This document shows, in pieces, positions 48,913 through 64,000 of a stretch of DNA of 64,000 nucleotides (position 1 is its first letter; each line of letters starts with the position of its first letter). The notes under the pieces were generated by a model, which searched no databases, was not told where the DNA came from, and was given only the letters and a program-made list of their open reading frames with translations. The position numbers and the translations under genes were made by a program. Origin of the DNA: Populus alba (taxonomy: Eukaryota; Streptophyta; Magnoliopsida; Malpighiales; Salicaceae); contig NC_133284.1 in NCBI RefSeq assembly GCF_005239225.2, forward strand, positions 2,385,770-2,449,769, in the 5' to 3' direction.

Positions 48913-49414
48913 AAGCCGACATTAGATATAACCAAGAAATGCTAAAAAGATCTTTAAACTTTGGCCAGCTAATCAAAACCAAACCCAATCAAACGTGAGC
49001 AAAAAGCAGGTAAACTCGAAAGAAGGAGGAAAAGCGAAACAACCTTTGTTTGTCAGCTTCCTCCGACAAAAAAGAAAGAAAGAAAGAAAAAACACGGAAA
49101 CACCGAATTTGGTCCTCTGTATTCACACATAAAGCTCCTCGTGTCTTTGGTTTTTCTTACAAAAAAGGAAAACACGTAGAGGAAGAAACTGACGTAAATT
49201 TCGAGGTGGATAGGAAAGAAAGCTGCTTTTTGAGCTAGGATTCTTGGTGAAATTTTGGGGAAAATGTCCCCCTTCTCACAAATGTGCTACTTTCTAAAAA
49301 AATAGACAAAAAGCAAGGAAGAAAGAAGAAAGAAAAAATCGACTTGTTACATTTTGAAGCTCAAATTATTAACCGGAGACAAGAACTCATTTATACAAGT
49401 TTTGGTAGGATTTA

Positions 49415-49616
49415 CACACATGGAGTTGTGGCGGGTGTTCAGTGATTGAAGGGACTTGTTTTCTTTTTTTATATCAGGATTTAAGCTCCATTTATGTATG
49501 CTTGTCATCCTTCGGGTGTCTTATATGTTCACTGGGCTTGCAGGATGTTTAATGAGCCGGGGATTAGTTGTGGTGCGCGCAAGCTGGCCCGAACACTTCG
49601 AGTTATCAAAAAAAAA
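49415..49616 (+). mobile_element. Second, more diverged SINE copy
   Basis: The 14-mer TTTGGTAGGATTTA occurs at 49401-49414 and 49617-49630. The intervening DNA shares CTGTTCACTGGG-type body sequence (TGTTCACTGGGCTTGCAGGA) and GCGCAAGCTGGCCCG with the copy at 48714 and ends ATCAAAAAAAAA. The head is degenerate, and no good box B is visible. It keeps GGGGATTAGTTGTGGTGCG, deleted in the 48714 copy. Confidence 0.85.
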
Positions 49617-49639
49617 TTTGGTAGGATTTAAGTAATTTT

Positions 49640-52380
49640 TAAGTTGAGAAATTTTTGAGTTAGGATATGGTGAAAATTCGAGGAAAATGTGATTCACTCG
49701 CAATTGAATAAATTAGATGTAGTAGGTTATAATGGATGTAATATGGTGGAAGAATTTTAAATAAATTCAGGTGAAATTGAGAGCTATGTGGCCGACTATG
49801 AAACAAATAGTAGATCAGTTTATTTTATGTTAATTGTTGTTATTTAGATATAATTGATATGTTTAAATGTATGAATTGTTATTTAATATAAAATTTGTTG
49901 TTGTATTGAGTTATAGTGAATTATTAGTGTGTCTTGAGCTTGGGTTGGGTTTATGAGATGAAAATGAAAAAAAAAAATGTTGGTAAAGAATTAGAGTAAT
50001 GTTAATTATGAAGAGTATCATAATAAAAATTAATGAAAGGAGAAAGATGAAGTTTGCCATAGAAGAATTTTTAAGAAATTTAATCAATTTGAGAATTCTT
50101 GTAAATGATAATGTAAATAGTTTGTATTTATATTATAAGAATATTTGTGGATGAGTTATTAGTTGGCGTTAAAATGTACAAGTAGTAATTGACATATAAA
50201 TTATATGTCATGTTAAATATAAAGGTGTTAGCAATGATAAGTAAAGGAATTTGAATAACAAGTGTAGAGAAATTATTTATAACAACGAACACCTATGAAT
50301 GATGGTTAGTAAGTGTTAGAAAACAAAAAAAATATTATTTGAATTTTTGGATGTATAATATAGAAATTTCTATAAATAAATTTTAAGGTAATGATATGAA
50401 CATTACGATTATTGCTTGGGACTTGTAAGAGAAGCGATCAAAGCAAAACTCGACTTATCAGGAGCTTGGATAACAAGAATTAAAGTAAAAGAATGACCCT
50501 TCATTGCCTTTTTAATTATTTATACATGGTTTTATAATTATTAAAACTACAATGGTAATTAAATTGTACATTGTTTTATTGTTGTTATTATTAATGGAAG
50601 GTGCATACTTTCAAGGTAGAAATTAATATGTAATTTATAATTAACCATATAATCGATAATGTATAATATATTATGAGATGTGATTTGCCATAGTAGAGAA
50701 AAAACTATTTTTATATTATTTTTGACCGCAATGATAGAAAACCTTATACGTATTACTTTTAACCGCAATAACAAAATTACTATGCAAGAGTTATTATTGA
50801 CCGCACTAATAGGATCTGATGTATGATCTATTGTTAATAGAAACAATAAAATTCACATGTAATTTGTATTAGACAACTACGGTGAAAATTAATGTTGAGA
50901 CAAATATATATGATGAGAATTTTAAAGTAATTGCTGTGTGAGATAATCAATATACGAGTGGATATTATTATGGAAAAGATGCTTGACACTTTGACACTTT
51001 ATTCAACAAATTCATTATATCAAGTAATGGAAAAATATGTTAAATGTGGTATGTTTTTATTTTTATATTAATATGTGTGAAACTAGTTACTGTGGTTAAT
51101 AAGACTAGTGTCTCGGTTAATGGCTATTGGAGAAACTGGCTATCATGATTAATGGATTAGTGCACTGACTAATGAGCAATCAAAGAAATTAACTGCCTTG
51201 ATTAATGAGACTAATGTCTTAGTTAATGGGCAATTGAAGAAACTAGTTACTCTATTTAATAGAACTAGTGCTTTGGTAAATGAGCAATTTAAAAAACCAA
51301 TGAATTTAGTAACATAATAAATGCTCAGTTTGGGCTAGATAGGGTATTGACATATCTTTAAATTATGATAATTATACTAATTTGTAAGATTAAATATAAA
51401 ATAAAAAATTATCAATTTGGTAATTAATGTGGTAAATATATATAAAAGAGATAATAGCAAATAATAATTATGAATAAAGCTAATTGCATTTGGTATTAAA
51501 TAAATTTATAGATATCTCACAGTATTGTGTTGTGTAACAGATCATGTATTTGGTATTAACAATAACATGTAATTGAGCAAGATGTATATTAGTTTAGATG
51601 TGTTGATAGGTTAATGAGTGAGTATTTAATTAGCTATATCGATAAAGTTTAATGAAAAATAAAGATGACCTGAGCATGTCTTACACGTATAAAAGTAATG
51701 GAAAGTTATTTGATAAATTATAAATAATAAAAATGGACATGAAATAAAAAAATAAATAATAAATTGAGAAAAATTTCTTAATATAACAAGGATATTATAT
51801 GGACTGAAGTACAATGTATTGTATATAAAATAAATGTCAGGGAAATAAAAAGTTGACATTAATTAAATAATCATGTGAATTAGACATGTTTAAGCAATGA
51901 GTTACAATATTTAAGATGATGTAAGAATGATAATGTAATAAATAAAATGACGGGGAAAAAATTATCAGAGAAATAATGAAAAATTTAAGGTATTGAAAAT
52001 TAATATAAAAATTAACGTTCTTAAAAAAAAGCTTATGAAATTGGTTTTGATGATATAATTGTTAAATGTTAATAACAAGAATTATACAAATATTTAATAT
52101 GATTTAATTTTTAATTTCATGTAATGTTATTTCATAAAATCACTTAGCTATCAAGTATTTATATCGAAAAATATTTGTATTTTTTTAAAAAAAAATTTGT
52201 AAATAGATAATGTGAATGAAATTTTTAATAAGAGATATACTAAATTGTGTATATTTATAAAACTATTCAAAATTTGTTGGGATTTTCCTCCTTATATATA
52301 TATAATTTACCTAATTTTTTATGTATAAGATAATAAAAAATAGATGTAATTGTATTGAAAAGATACGGGGTGTTACACCA
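49640..52380. other. Very AT-rich intergenic DNA
   Basis: No coding signal on either strand. The sequence contains short diverged repeats built on TTGACCGCAATGATAG near 50720-50810 and a four-copy tandem array (51082-51294). It ends near 52367 with GGGGTGTTACACC, reminiscent of an LTR terminus, but no matching partner was found. A decayed retroelement is possible. Confidence 0.4.
51082..51294. repeat. 53-bp minisatellite, four diverged copies
   Basis: Units start at about 51082, 51135, 51188 and 51242. Each reads like ACTAGTTACTNTGGTTAAT, then RGACTAGTGTCTYGGTTAAT and GRGCAATTGRAGAA. Divergence between copies is roughly 20-30%, so the array is old. Confidence 0.85.
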
Positions 52381-55300
52381 TGACTATAACAAAAGTGAGA
52401 CGCACCAACCATGAAGACTAAGCTTGCGTTTCCGTTAATGTTTTATAATAAAAGATAATATAAAATAGAAATAAATATATTTTATATAGAAGATATAAAA
52501 ATAAATATATGTTTTTAAAATATATGGAAATAATTCTTTTAAGCGTTTAATGGGCTTGTCCTCCAAATGCAAAAAAAGCTAGATGGGTCTCAATAAAAAA
52601 ATTATAACCGAAAAAAACCAGTACAAGATCTCAATCGAAGGCCCAGTCCAATGTTACCCAAGATGGGCTACACCGACGACGTCAAACTTATATTCTAGTT
52701 AGCTGTGATGAGCCGTGACTGCGCGGACAAAGTTGGTTTTGTGAAATGAAAGATGGGTTGCAGAGAAAGAGACCAATGGAATTGCATTTAGCTCAACATC
52801 TGATCACAGGTCCTTCTTCATGTTAGTTCTTGTTTTTTTTTTTTTTTTTTTTTTTCTGGGTTTTTTTTTATTTTTAAAGTGATCATGTTGTGCTGCTTTT
52901 TGAGCAAGAATTGATGTAATGTAGGATAGGACAATGCAGGGAAACAAATATGTTGAGGGTTGTTGTTTTGAGTTTATTTTCTTCGGGCATTATGTCTTTT
53001 CCCATGCTGTATGCATTTAAAAGAGCTTCTTGGGGTTTGTTTTCTGGAGATTGAGATGTTTTTTTTTTGGCGAATATGAGCTATAATATAGGTGTTGTAG
53101 TCTGTTTAGGAGGGTGTTGTTGGTTGTTCTTGTGCTGTTCTTGTTAAATTTCTTAGCAGATGCCAATCCTTGTTATCTTGATAAAAATAGTCTTTGCTAC
53201 TAAGTTTTTTAAGAGTTAGGACTATGTTTCGATTCGGCTGTCCCATATGTTGAATGGTCCTCTGTATTTCTTGGATGATATTGGTCAAGTAAAATTGATT
53301 TACCTTTTATCAAGTATTGCACTTCAAATCGTCAAATGGCTTAGTGGGGAACAATAGAGAGCTCTTACTAAGCGTCAATGGAATTTGGGTTTCAGATTCT
53401 CAAAGCAGATCATTCTATTATAAGAGGAAGAGGAAGAATCTTGTTTTTTCAATGATTAATTGGGATTTGCGAGCTAAGTTGAGTCTTGGTTAGCAGAAAC
53501 AATGAAGGGATACAAGAAGCAGAATGCTAGGGGTTTATTGGCTTAACTTCAAAGGTAATTAGAACATCTTTAATGCTTTGTAAGTGGTTGGCACTTGGCA
53601 CCGTTTTTTTTTAGCAAAGCTGTAGTGTGCGTCTTGGTGTCACAAGAGGCTGGTGCATTGTGATTGCATTGTAGAACTTTATTTTTAATGGTACGAGTCA
53701 CCTCGTCCACCCTGCTTTTAGCTTGATTCTACTCGACCACCAAAGTTTTTCATTCTTTGAAATTGGACAAATTAGGTCATGTCTTGTCCATGGCTGATAT
53801 CTACGAGAGAGCTTACTTTCCATTTGTTCAGGTCTGGTTGTACCGCAGATATGTTCTTGGTTGGTTTTTTTTTTTTTTTTTTTTATCTTTCTCTGATAAG
53901 CTGGCTTGACATTTGAAGTTGATTGGACAAGTTTTCCAAAAATGCAACTGGGACAAGTTGAGCTCTCCACAGTTGCTTGATCCTGCCATATCAGGGCCCA
54001 GTTAGATAACGTTTGTGTTTGGTTCTGGAATTAAACCAATGACACTTTGGAAAATGGTTTTCCCTTGCATTGGAAACTTCATCAATTAGAAGACTTTTTT
54101 CAGGCTTTTAAAATAGTTAGCTTTCCTAATATGAAAACAGTTTTTCTTAGTGTAAAAGAACTTATAGAACTAAAATGAGAGGCATTCTCTTCTTCTGAAG
54201 TTGTATAGTGATCTACATAAAACCAAATTTATTTTGGATTTACAGGGAAAACATTGGTTTAAGTCTTAACCTGTATGAGACTGAAGCATCCAGTATTGCC
54301 TAATTTATTTTGCACCTTAAAGATATAAACCTTACCAATTCTTGCAACATGCATTTGTCTAAAGTCACGTTTGTCAACATTTATATTCTTTACATTGATA
54401 TGGAACTTGTTTTGTGCTTGGTTTATCACAAGGCATTTAAATCAATGTATCAAGTAATATTCTTCAGTCTCTCCCTACAGTGAAGATCTCAACAGATTAG
54501 GCTTTTTGGTTTTATCATTTTTGAATTCCTGTTCCTTTTTTAATAACATAAAAAGCTCTCGCCTTAAAAAAAAGACCAAAAAGGTCCTTTACCAATTATA
54601 TTTTTAGATGTATTTCTTCAGTGCCACTTCATTAGTATAAAGAAGGGGAAATAAAAGATCAATCTTTTTTTACATAATGGAAATATATTGCTCCTTTTTA
54701 AAAGAAAATTCAGAATATCTCAGCATATTTTCTCGTTAGCATAGAAACATGTAAATGTGGAATGATTCAACTCTTAACCCTAAGGAATAGAACTCAACAA
54801 TGAATATTCTTGAAAGCAGTTTGTGTTCGAGCTTAGATGAGTAGTGGTGGCCTAGGTTTGGCTTATGCTAGTTGATTCTATGTCACATCACATAATTTTG
54901 TCATTTATGCTATTGTTGTTCTGTGGTTTAGCCGTTTAATCTGCACATTGAGGCGTGTTATGCTTGGTGTTTCCTTGATGAAGTCTATATGTTAAAATGA
55001 TGCTAGCTTACAGATGTTGTTTTTTATGTATCTTTTCAGATTTATAGAAGACATTATGATGTGTTTTCTTTATTCATATGCTTGTATTAAGTGCATATCC
55101 TGGTAACATTTTCAGCAATTTAATAGCTATATCAGATGACTATCTTTTTCACTCCTCTATCCCATTCATTTCATATGCTTATTCTTATAGATCTTCACTT
55201 TCAAATTCTCAGTAGCCTTGCTAAGGTTTCAAATTTTAGTTCTGTGGATTGAATTGCTGAAAACCAGTTTAAGTTCTGATTTCTATGTATTTCCCTCAAT

Positions 55301-57950
55301 TGACAATTTTACTGCTGTTTTACATTTTCATATTCTATTGTTGAGGAGCTGTTGGACTGTAGCTCCTGTAGTTACTATTTATTTAAGGGAATGCATAAGT
55401 TCTACTTGTGCCATTTTTCTTATTCCAGGATAACCAAAAACAGAACTTGTCCTTTTGCAGTTGGTGGACACATGTTGATGTTTATATCGCCACCAAAACT
55501 TTTCTGTGGACTTGGAAGGTCATAAGAAAATTTGGCAGAAACTGCTACTTTGGATAGGTGCTCTGTCAAAATTTGGCAGTAACTGCTACTTTGGATAGGT
55601 GCTCTGTCAAAGTGATTTGAAATTGAATAATGCAACCTCTTACAAGCCAGGTACAGCTCTAAATATATGCTTTATGAATTAAAAAAATGATGTTGAATGA
55701 TATGCTTTTAATTAGTAGGAGATTGTCAGTAGCCACCATCTTAGATGGAACATGGAAGAATACATACAGTATTCCAAATTTTAGATTTTATTGTAACATG
55801 AAGAAAAGAACCGGGAAACATGACACACTGTGTGTATTTTTTTTTTTAAGAAAATACTAGTACTCAGTAGTGCCCAGGTGTTGTATTTTAATGGTGAAAG
55901 ATTATCCTTTTTGTAATTTTCTATGAATCTGTTTTCACTGTTCCAATAGAATTTTATGGAAACAAAAAAACTCGGTGCGCTTGCTACTCAGTTAGCAATA
56001 TTTGTGCTTATAGGTGCTTAATTAGCATTTCAATGTTAACAAGATGAATACATCCGCAGGTATTGGTCATTTAGAATTAATTTTGTTTCCCAGCAGGAAA
56101 TGGTTTTCTGTGCAATCTCCAACAGAAACTTATTGGAATAACCAATAAAACAGGAACTTTGATGTATAGTTAGTAGTACTGTACCATAATGTCATTATTG
56201 GATTTGGGACCAAACACAGCCCTAAATTTAGAAAATAAAAAAAAGCTCAGCACAGTGGCTATACATATGCCATTGACCACTGGCTAATGCTATCTCTTTC
56301 ACTGGGCAGTCTTTACTACTTGATTTCAGTTCTTGAGTTCAGAGAGAAGTTGCACAACTTGTTTGTTGTTTGTTTTCTGGATTGTTATTATGAATAACTG
56401 TTGCGTAGTAATGGGCACCATGTAGGTCAAGTTTTCACTGATGAAATGCTTGATTTGAAGTTGCAATGTCTCCTAGCAGAGAAACTGTATACTATCTATG
56501 ATATGTCTTGGCATTTTATTGTTGACAATTTGTAATTTTCTTATAGAATCGTATATCTGTAACTTCTAGTTAAGTGGTAATGTAAATTGCTTGCAGCATG
56601 AAAGATTTAAATAGTTTATTTGATATGTCAACTCCCGTCATATGCATGCCGTATTAAAGGTTGGCTCCTTATAGTGCAAATATTCTATATTAAAGGTCTT
56701 TAGTGTTCAATGGAAAATTAGAGATTCACTTTATTCTGTAGCTACTGGAATTTTGCTAGTGTCATCAGTTGGTTGAGTGCTTTTGAAAAACAAAAGCAGG
56801 CATTCTGGACCTATAAAATTATGGAGATGTCCATGTCTGCCTCGTAACTTTTTGCTTGAATATGCAAGTACAGTGATTACGCAGAGAATGAACTGCATGA
56901 ACCATTGAGAGTTATTTCCTAATAGTCTGACATGTCGATATGTTAGAATCTGTAAACAGCATGTTGCTCCCTTTTGAGTTTGCTTTTCTCATTAGATCTT
57001 TTCTCTGTGGCTGACGTTGGTTGAATATAAAATGAAAATGGGAAAGATTCATCACACTAACATTCATTGAGAAAGCAAGTATTAGAGAATCATGGCAAAT
57101 GATTTGTAGGACCATTAAAGTACAAACATCGCTCAGTTTTAGGGAACTAAAGGACAAGTATATTAGGTTTCAATCCCACATCCTTGGCAAGATATGTATT
57201 GAGGATCCTTTACCTGTGTGTATGAGACAGGTCTATTGGACAACACTAACAGTAAACTCTTAGCATTTTCTGATGTTATTTATGATAATTGTTTTCCTTT
57301 TGTTTTTCAAATTGTTATTACGGTTCAATAAAGATCAACCTTGTATAATGCACACTTCTGAAAACAAATAATTTTTTTGTGCTTGGCTGCCAATGAGTCA
57401 AGTTTATGGCTGAATAGTGGCTGAATAGTCATGTGGAGGATCCTGTTTAATGATATTTATTTGTGATCGTTCTCTCCAGAACGATCCCAAAAAAGAAACT
57501 TGACTTGTTCAGGTTTTTCTGCTTTTTTCTCTCGCTATACACCCTGCTTGCATCTTTTGCCCCTGGATTGCAGTATTGCACCTAAGACGGCAATGGCTGT
57601 GGAACAGTTTCACACTGCTATATGGCATTCTGTCCTTGGTGTAGACTGAATGCTGCAAAAGGGGGTTGAGACGTCTGAGGTATGTCCATGATAGACCACT
57701 ATACTATCTACTGTTTACAGTCCTTTTACTCTCTTATTGGTTCTCTTTGCTTTAAACATTTGGAGCAATGGGACCTGGCTCTTCTTTTGTCATACATCAG
57801 CTAACTCTTCTTGCAAGAAAAGATATCACTGTTGTCTTTAGAATTAGATTCACTGTAGGAATAACCGACACTTAATTGCAAAATGATTACTATATACATT
57901 TCGTCCACGGCTGCTGTTTTCAGTGCCTTTTACTATAAATAATAGTTCAT
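52381..57950 (+). other. Gene-like but ORF-poor region, possible noncoding transcript
   Basis: From about 52680 the composition shifts to that of plant UTR/intron DNA (T-rich, moderate GC), unlike the flanking AT-rich spacer. A possible first exon near 52740-52807 (ATGAAAGATGGGTTGCAGAG, open to a CACAG|GT junction) and an exon-like block near 57580-57675 bounded by TGCAG and GAG|GTATGT are the only candidates. No ORF has family similarity. A spliced noncoding RNA or a gene with very small exons would fit; an unexpressed spacer would too. A 41-bp tandem duplication lies at 55527-55608. Confidence 0.25.
55527..55608. repeat. 41-bp tandem duplication
   Basis: AAAATTTGGCAG followed by AACTGCTACTTTGGATAGG and TGCTCTGTC is repeated at 55568 with one substitution. 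Recent. Confidence 0.92.
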
Positions 57951-58149
57951 ATTGGAAATGTTTGGCTTGTTTGATGGAAAAAAAATTCAACTAGCCCCTG
58001 CAGCCTTCTAGTTACACTTGCTGTATATGAGAAGACAGGAGACCATGATAGTTATCTATTTACTCGGGTTAAGGCATCCCCCTCACATGCAGCAAGGGCT
58101 ATTTTTCTTTTAAGATAAATAGCTATGATAGTTATCTATATGGCTAGTG

Positions 58150-60410
<2,261 letters not shown>

Positions 60411-61794
60411 TTATTTTTTCGGTTGGAAAGTTGAGGAAAGAAAGGTGATTAAGCAGGTTTTCTTTCACGTTTGTATGCAAAAAGAGCAAAAGAAGTGGTA
60501 TGGAGGAGCCAAGGGTTGGGGGGGGAATTTAAAGGTGAAGATTTTGGGTGGCTGAGTCAACCAATATTCAGTTTTAAGAATCCGTATGAAGACTGCCTAC
60601 TTGTTATGACTTTCTTTGGTTCTCCTTTTTGTGCTCTTTCATTTATTAACAGAAGCCATCAAACACAGATGCCAAGTTGAAGAGAAAAGGGCACAGGAGA
60701 GAAAGATTTCACAAATCTTTGCACCTTTTCCCAACAGTTGCAACCACAATCTCACCTTTTCCACCAAAGACAAACATGCCTCGAAATTTATCTCTCTTAC
60801 CATGTTGAAGGGAACTTTGTCTATATTTAGAAAAATGAGATACTCAATGGCTTCGCCGGTTTGTGTATCCCTCCGCCTCTGATGACAGGTATGCCATACC
60901 TTTGTCTCCCATACATGAATTATTATAGATTATGTTTTTCTCATATCTATGGCTGTCGGAATGTAAGCATCGCGAATCTGCTTTGAGATCAGATGAGAGG
61001 CACTATGGGGCCTCCCTTTGATTTATTTGAAAGGGAGGGATGATCAGGTGGGGCTTTTTTTATGGGTCCATAAGACACGTGAAGTGCTAATCCATGTGTG
61101 CCAATGTGAATATGTAAGAAGAAGAGTAGTACTGTGGATGGGGATGACAGCTTGAGGGATAGCACTGAAAGACTCCTCTGCTACCTCTCTATTGTTTCTT
61201 GTTTTGAAGCCTTAGTTCCCAGCAAAGTGACAAGTCTGGAGGATTCTCTTGTTTATTTGTTTGCAAGTGCAATTAAATTACAGTAGTTCAATTATTGCCC
61301 TTTTCACTTTTTTGCAAACTAGTTGCATCACAGCACCTCTAGTTTGAGATTTGCACTTCCAGAGGGAAGCATCTTTCACTTCTCTTAAAAGCCTGTTTGT
61401 CTTTGCCGCCATGCACTGGTTTTCAAAAAATTTATTTAGTTTTTTTCCTTTTTCAATGTTTTTTTTATATGTTTTTATAACATTTTAATGTCTTAATGTT
61501 AAAAATAAATTAAAAAAATTATATACTTGCTATGTCTAATTCTGTGCTGCTGAAGAGTGGATGCCGGGTAAGCACTTGTGTGAAAGGAAAGGAAAAACAA
61601 CACTCAGATTTGAGCAATGGACTCTTTTTTTTTTCAAGCTGGTTTGGACTGCCTAGGGTAATCAACTCTCATGAAAACTGAAAGGAATCAGCATCTTGAT
61701 AATTGCAACCCTAGATTTGAAATACAATCTTTGTGTACTTGCTTGGAACAACGTGCTATGGAAGTGCCAGCTTATGGGCATCTGTACTTGTATT
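60411..61794 (-). promoter_or_regulatory. Upstream region of CKX6
   Basis: Probable 5' UTR and promoter of the minus-strand CKX6 gene. No other gene is supported; the plus-strand ORFs at 60204-60882 lie over CKX6 exon 1 or its leader and are shadows. Individual regulatory sites cannot be assigned with confidence. Confidence 0.4.
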
Positions 61795-62000
61795 TGATCT
61801 TGCTTTTTATTTTTGCAATTTATAAATAATTTTAAAGAAAATTGATTTTTTTTTAAATTAATATATTTTTTAGTATATTTAGATTATTTTAATATGTTGA
61901 TATAAAAATAATTTTTTAAAAATAAAAAAATATTATTTTAATGTGTTTTTAAATAAAAAATACTTAAAAAAACAACTGTTATCGTATTCTTAAACACCCC
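61795..62000 (+). repeat. AT-rich MITE relic
   Basis: Copy of the AT-rich interspersed repeat, here relatively well preserved: TTTAGATTATTTTAATATGT, then a poly-A/T arm and TTTTTAAATAAAAAATACTT. A second, shorter copy in the same family lies at about 62510-62650. Confidence 0.6.
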
Positions 62001-64000
62001 GGGTAGGTAGTGTAATAATTTTCTATCATTTAGTTAATATATACAAACTATTAACATTTTTGTGCCTGTACAGGGAATAATTTAGTTCACATCAATCTTA
62101 ATTACCTTGTAAGGTAAGGTTAATTCGGATTATTTTAGGGTTTTGTTTTTTATTTTTAAAAAAGATGAATACAGTAGAAAGGAGACTTTTATTGATATAG
62201 AGCGTGCGCATACACGTATGCGTACAATGTATTTGTATATGTATTCTGGAATGGTGGGGTGAGTACTTTTTACTGCTAGGAGTTGTTTAGGTAAAGTGAA
62301 TAGAACTTAAGTTCAAACTTTAAGAGGGAGAAAATGACATAACGCAACGATACGAGAAGGAAAACAACATGAAAAAGACTGCATTGACAAATCCAACTAC
62401 CGACTCGCCTTTAACTCCAGCTTCCTTGAGGTGGTTTTGACAACATCTTCTAATAAAACAAGTAAACATTGTCTCTAGCGGAGTAGCATCTCGATCAGAA
62501 TATATGTTTGCTTTTGTGTATAAAAATTATTTTTAAAATTTTAAATTAATTTTTTTTTATGATTTGGAATGGTTTTGATATACTGATATAAAAAACAAAT
62601 TTAAAATAATAACAAAAATATTTTATAAAACAACCATTTTATACCACAATCCAAAACGTGACTGGACTCGAGTCTTGTTTTGATGGATTATAATAATGTG
62701 ATGTCTTTTGGTTTTGGAGTAGAAATTGCAGTCGAACACGTACCTCTAGTTGTGGGATATGGTGTGAAAGTATAGCCGGTGTGAATGTGTTGTGTGACAT
62801 GTATTAATTTGTGGTGAAAAACCTAATCTGTGATTACATGCAATTAATTAATACTCTAGAAGGAGACCGAGCATTAATAAAGAAAACAAAGCATAATTAA
62901 GATAGGTTAATAATGATTACGCGAGCCACCACGAAGGCCATAAACACGTATCAAGGGGCCTTCATGTCCATTGATGCTTCGTTTTTGCAGAGCAAGAAGC
63001 TCTTTTTACAAGTCAAGAATTGTTGAATTTCACTCGTAACAAATGTCATCCAAGAATCAAGAGGACGGCTAGAGTGGCTCCCATGTCACTTTCCAAGATC
63101 ATGCTAATGTAAAATCACTAATCAAATCACCAAGCATGCCACGTCACTATAGCTAAGCGATTTGGTTGGCTCGGCGAGGGGCTAATAATAGCTCGACATG
63201 TGGGGGAATCGCCACTAGGCCGGACGTGATGGGTGGATTACCACCCTAGGGTTCACCTTATCCTTATGATAATACAAATCATGCCATATGGGACTCAAGA
63301 AAAGCACCTCATCGGAGGGGATGGTAGGGCACGGATTTCGTATAAAACTTAGAGGTTATAAATTAATCATACTTATCATGTTTTTCTTCGAGATTTTATT
63401 CCACTTTAATCAATGTTTCCTTGTCTCTCCTCTCATCATATGAGGTTACCATTAAAAAAACTGTGATCTCTTGTTTTGTCGTTTATGGCCTTTAGCACTT
63501 TCAACCTAGCTAATCGATTTGCATTAGCTAGCTACCTAGCTAGGTTAAAAACTATGATTGGAAACCAAAAAAAAATAAATCTATCCACAGGGTAAAAGCC
63601 AAAACTCAAGAAATTTGTTTTGTGCCCTTTTTCTTCCAGATCTATACGATATATCCATGAATGACAAGCTTACTGACCATCGATCTGACTACAAGATTCT
63701 CAGACGTAACATTTGTTGTTTATGTGTGTCGACATTGCATGTTTCATGCATGATCACCCTCAGAATAACTTGCCACTGTGTTTGGAAAATCGTCTATGTT
63801 AACATAGGATCTTGGTTAAAGTTTTTTGGCATACATAAATGTGGTTGCCATATGATATGCTCGCCATCATGATTTAATGTCGACCAATAAATATCATCTC
63901 AAAACAAATTAGATATTTGTGTTATACACACACACATTACTCTTTATTTTGATTTTAAATAATACATAACACTTGGGTAATGAATTAATACCCATATGAT
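62001..64000. other. Intergenic; possible solo-LTR-like patch
   Basis: No gene. About 62920-63400 is GC-richer than its surroundings, contains GGCTCGGCGAGGGGCTAATA and a TATA-like CGTATAAAACTT at about 63337, and looks like a retroelement LTR. No partner, primer-binding site or target duplication was found. At 63507-63546 the related words AACCTAGCTAAT, ATTAGCTAGCTA and CCTAGCTAGGTT form a small inverted repeat. Confidence 0.35.

Noticed and set aside
52360..52380. GGGGTGTTACACC as an LTR terminus
   Set aside because: No matching LTR start, target duplication or internal domain was found nearby.
62920..63400. Solo LTR
   Set aside because: Composition and a TATA-like box are suggestive, but without terminal TG/CA, a target duplication or a second copy it stays a note only.
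63615..63872. 85-codon plus-strand ORF (Cys-rich) as a small secreted peptide gene
   Set aside because: No signal peptide and no regular cysteine spacing; it reads like chance translation of intergenic DNA.

Overview
This is a window of nuclear DNA from a eudicot plant, most likely a woody Salicaceae species such as Populus (poplar). That assignment is an inference. It rests on intron-rich genes with plant-type splice sites, the plant families present (a CKX6-type cytokinin oxidase, an ACA4/ACA11-type Ca2+-ATPase, PPR and CCCH-RRM proteins), very AT-rich gene-poor DNA, and dense MITE/SINE content. No rRNA gene, CRISPR array, prokaryotic operon or organelle segment was seen.

Layout. Positions 1-11.9 kb are gene-free AT-rich DNA with microsatellites, a 0.9-kb PIF/Harbinger-like MITE that contains an almost perfect 41-bp hairpin, and a degenerate minisatellite (about 7.95-9.5 kb). 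A complete CCCH zinc-finger/RRM gene lies on + (CDS 12929-15777, 8 exons, 709 aa). From 16 to 26.7 kb there is repeat-rich DNA with AT-rich MITE relics, a hAT-type MITE with an 8-bp target duplication, a truncated SINE, and a 5'-truncated aspartic-protease relic. A PPR pseudogene on + (26.7-27.5 kb) precedes a complete autoinhibited Ca2+-ATPase on - (28063-34261, 7 coding exons, 1038 aa). Between 34.3 and 39.5 kb there is repeat DNA and one interrupted ORF of unknown origin. A small conserved nuclear-type protein of unknown function lies on - (39559-44060, 3 exons, 169 aa); its 3.9-kb second intron carries an unusual palindromic Ty1/copia insertion that was itself hit by a MITE. A cytosolic NAD-dependent glycerol-3-phosphate dehydrogenase follows on - (45504-48269, 5 exons, 458 aa), with two SINE copies just upstream. 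Positions 49.6-52.4 kb are AT-rich and 52.4-57.9 kb are gene-like in composition but lack a supported ORF. A complete CKX6-type cytokinin oxidase/dehydrogenase lies on - (58150-60410, 5 exons, 530 aa), followed by its upstream region and more repeats.

The genes are functionally independent: RNA binding, calcium transport, glycerolipid/redox metabolism and cytokinin breakdown. Exon junctions were derived by hand from splice consensus, reading phase and remembered family sequences. In every model the exon lengths sum to a multiple of three and the protein is continuous. The most unusual structure is the copia-derived element at 40113-42928, whose LTRs are inverted rather than direct and whose outer ends are flanked by a near-matching 5-bp repeat. 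I see no convincing wholly new biological system.
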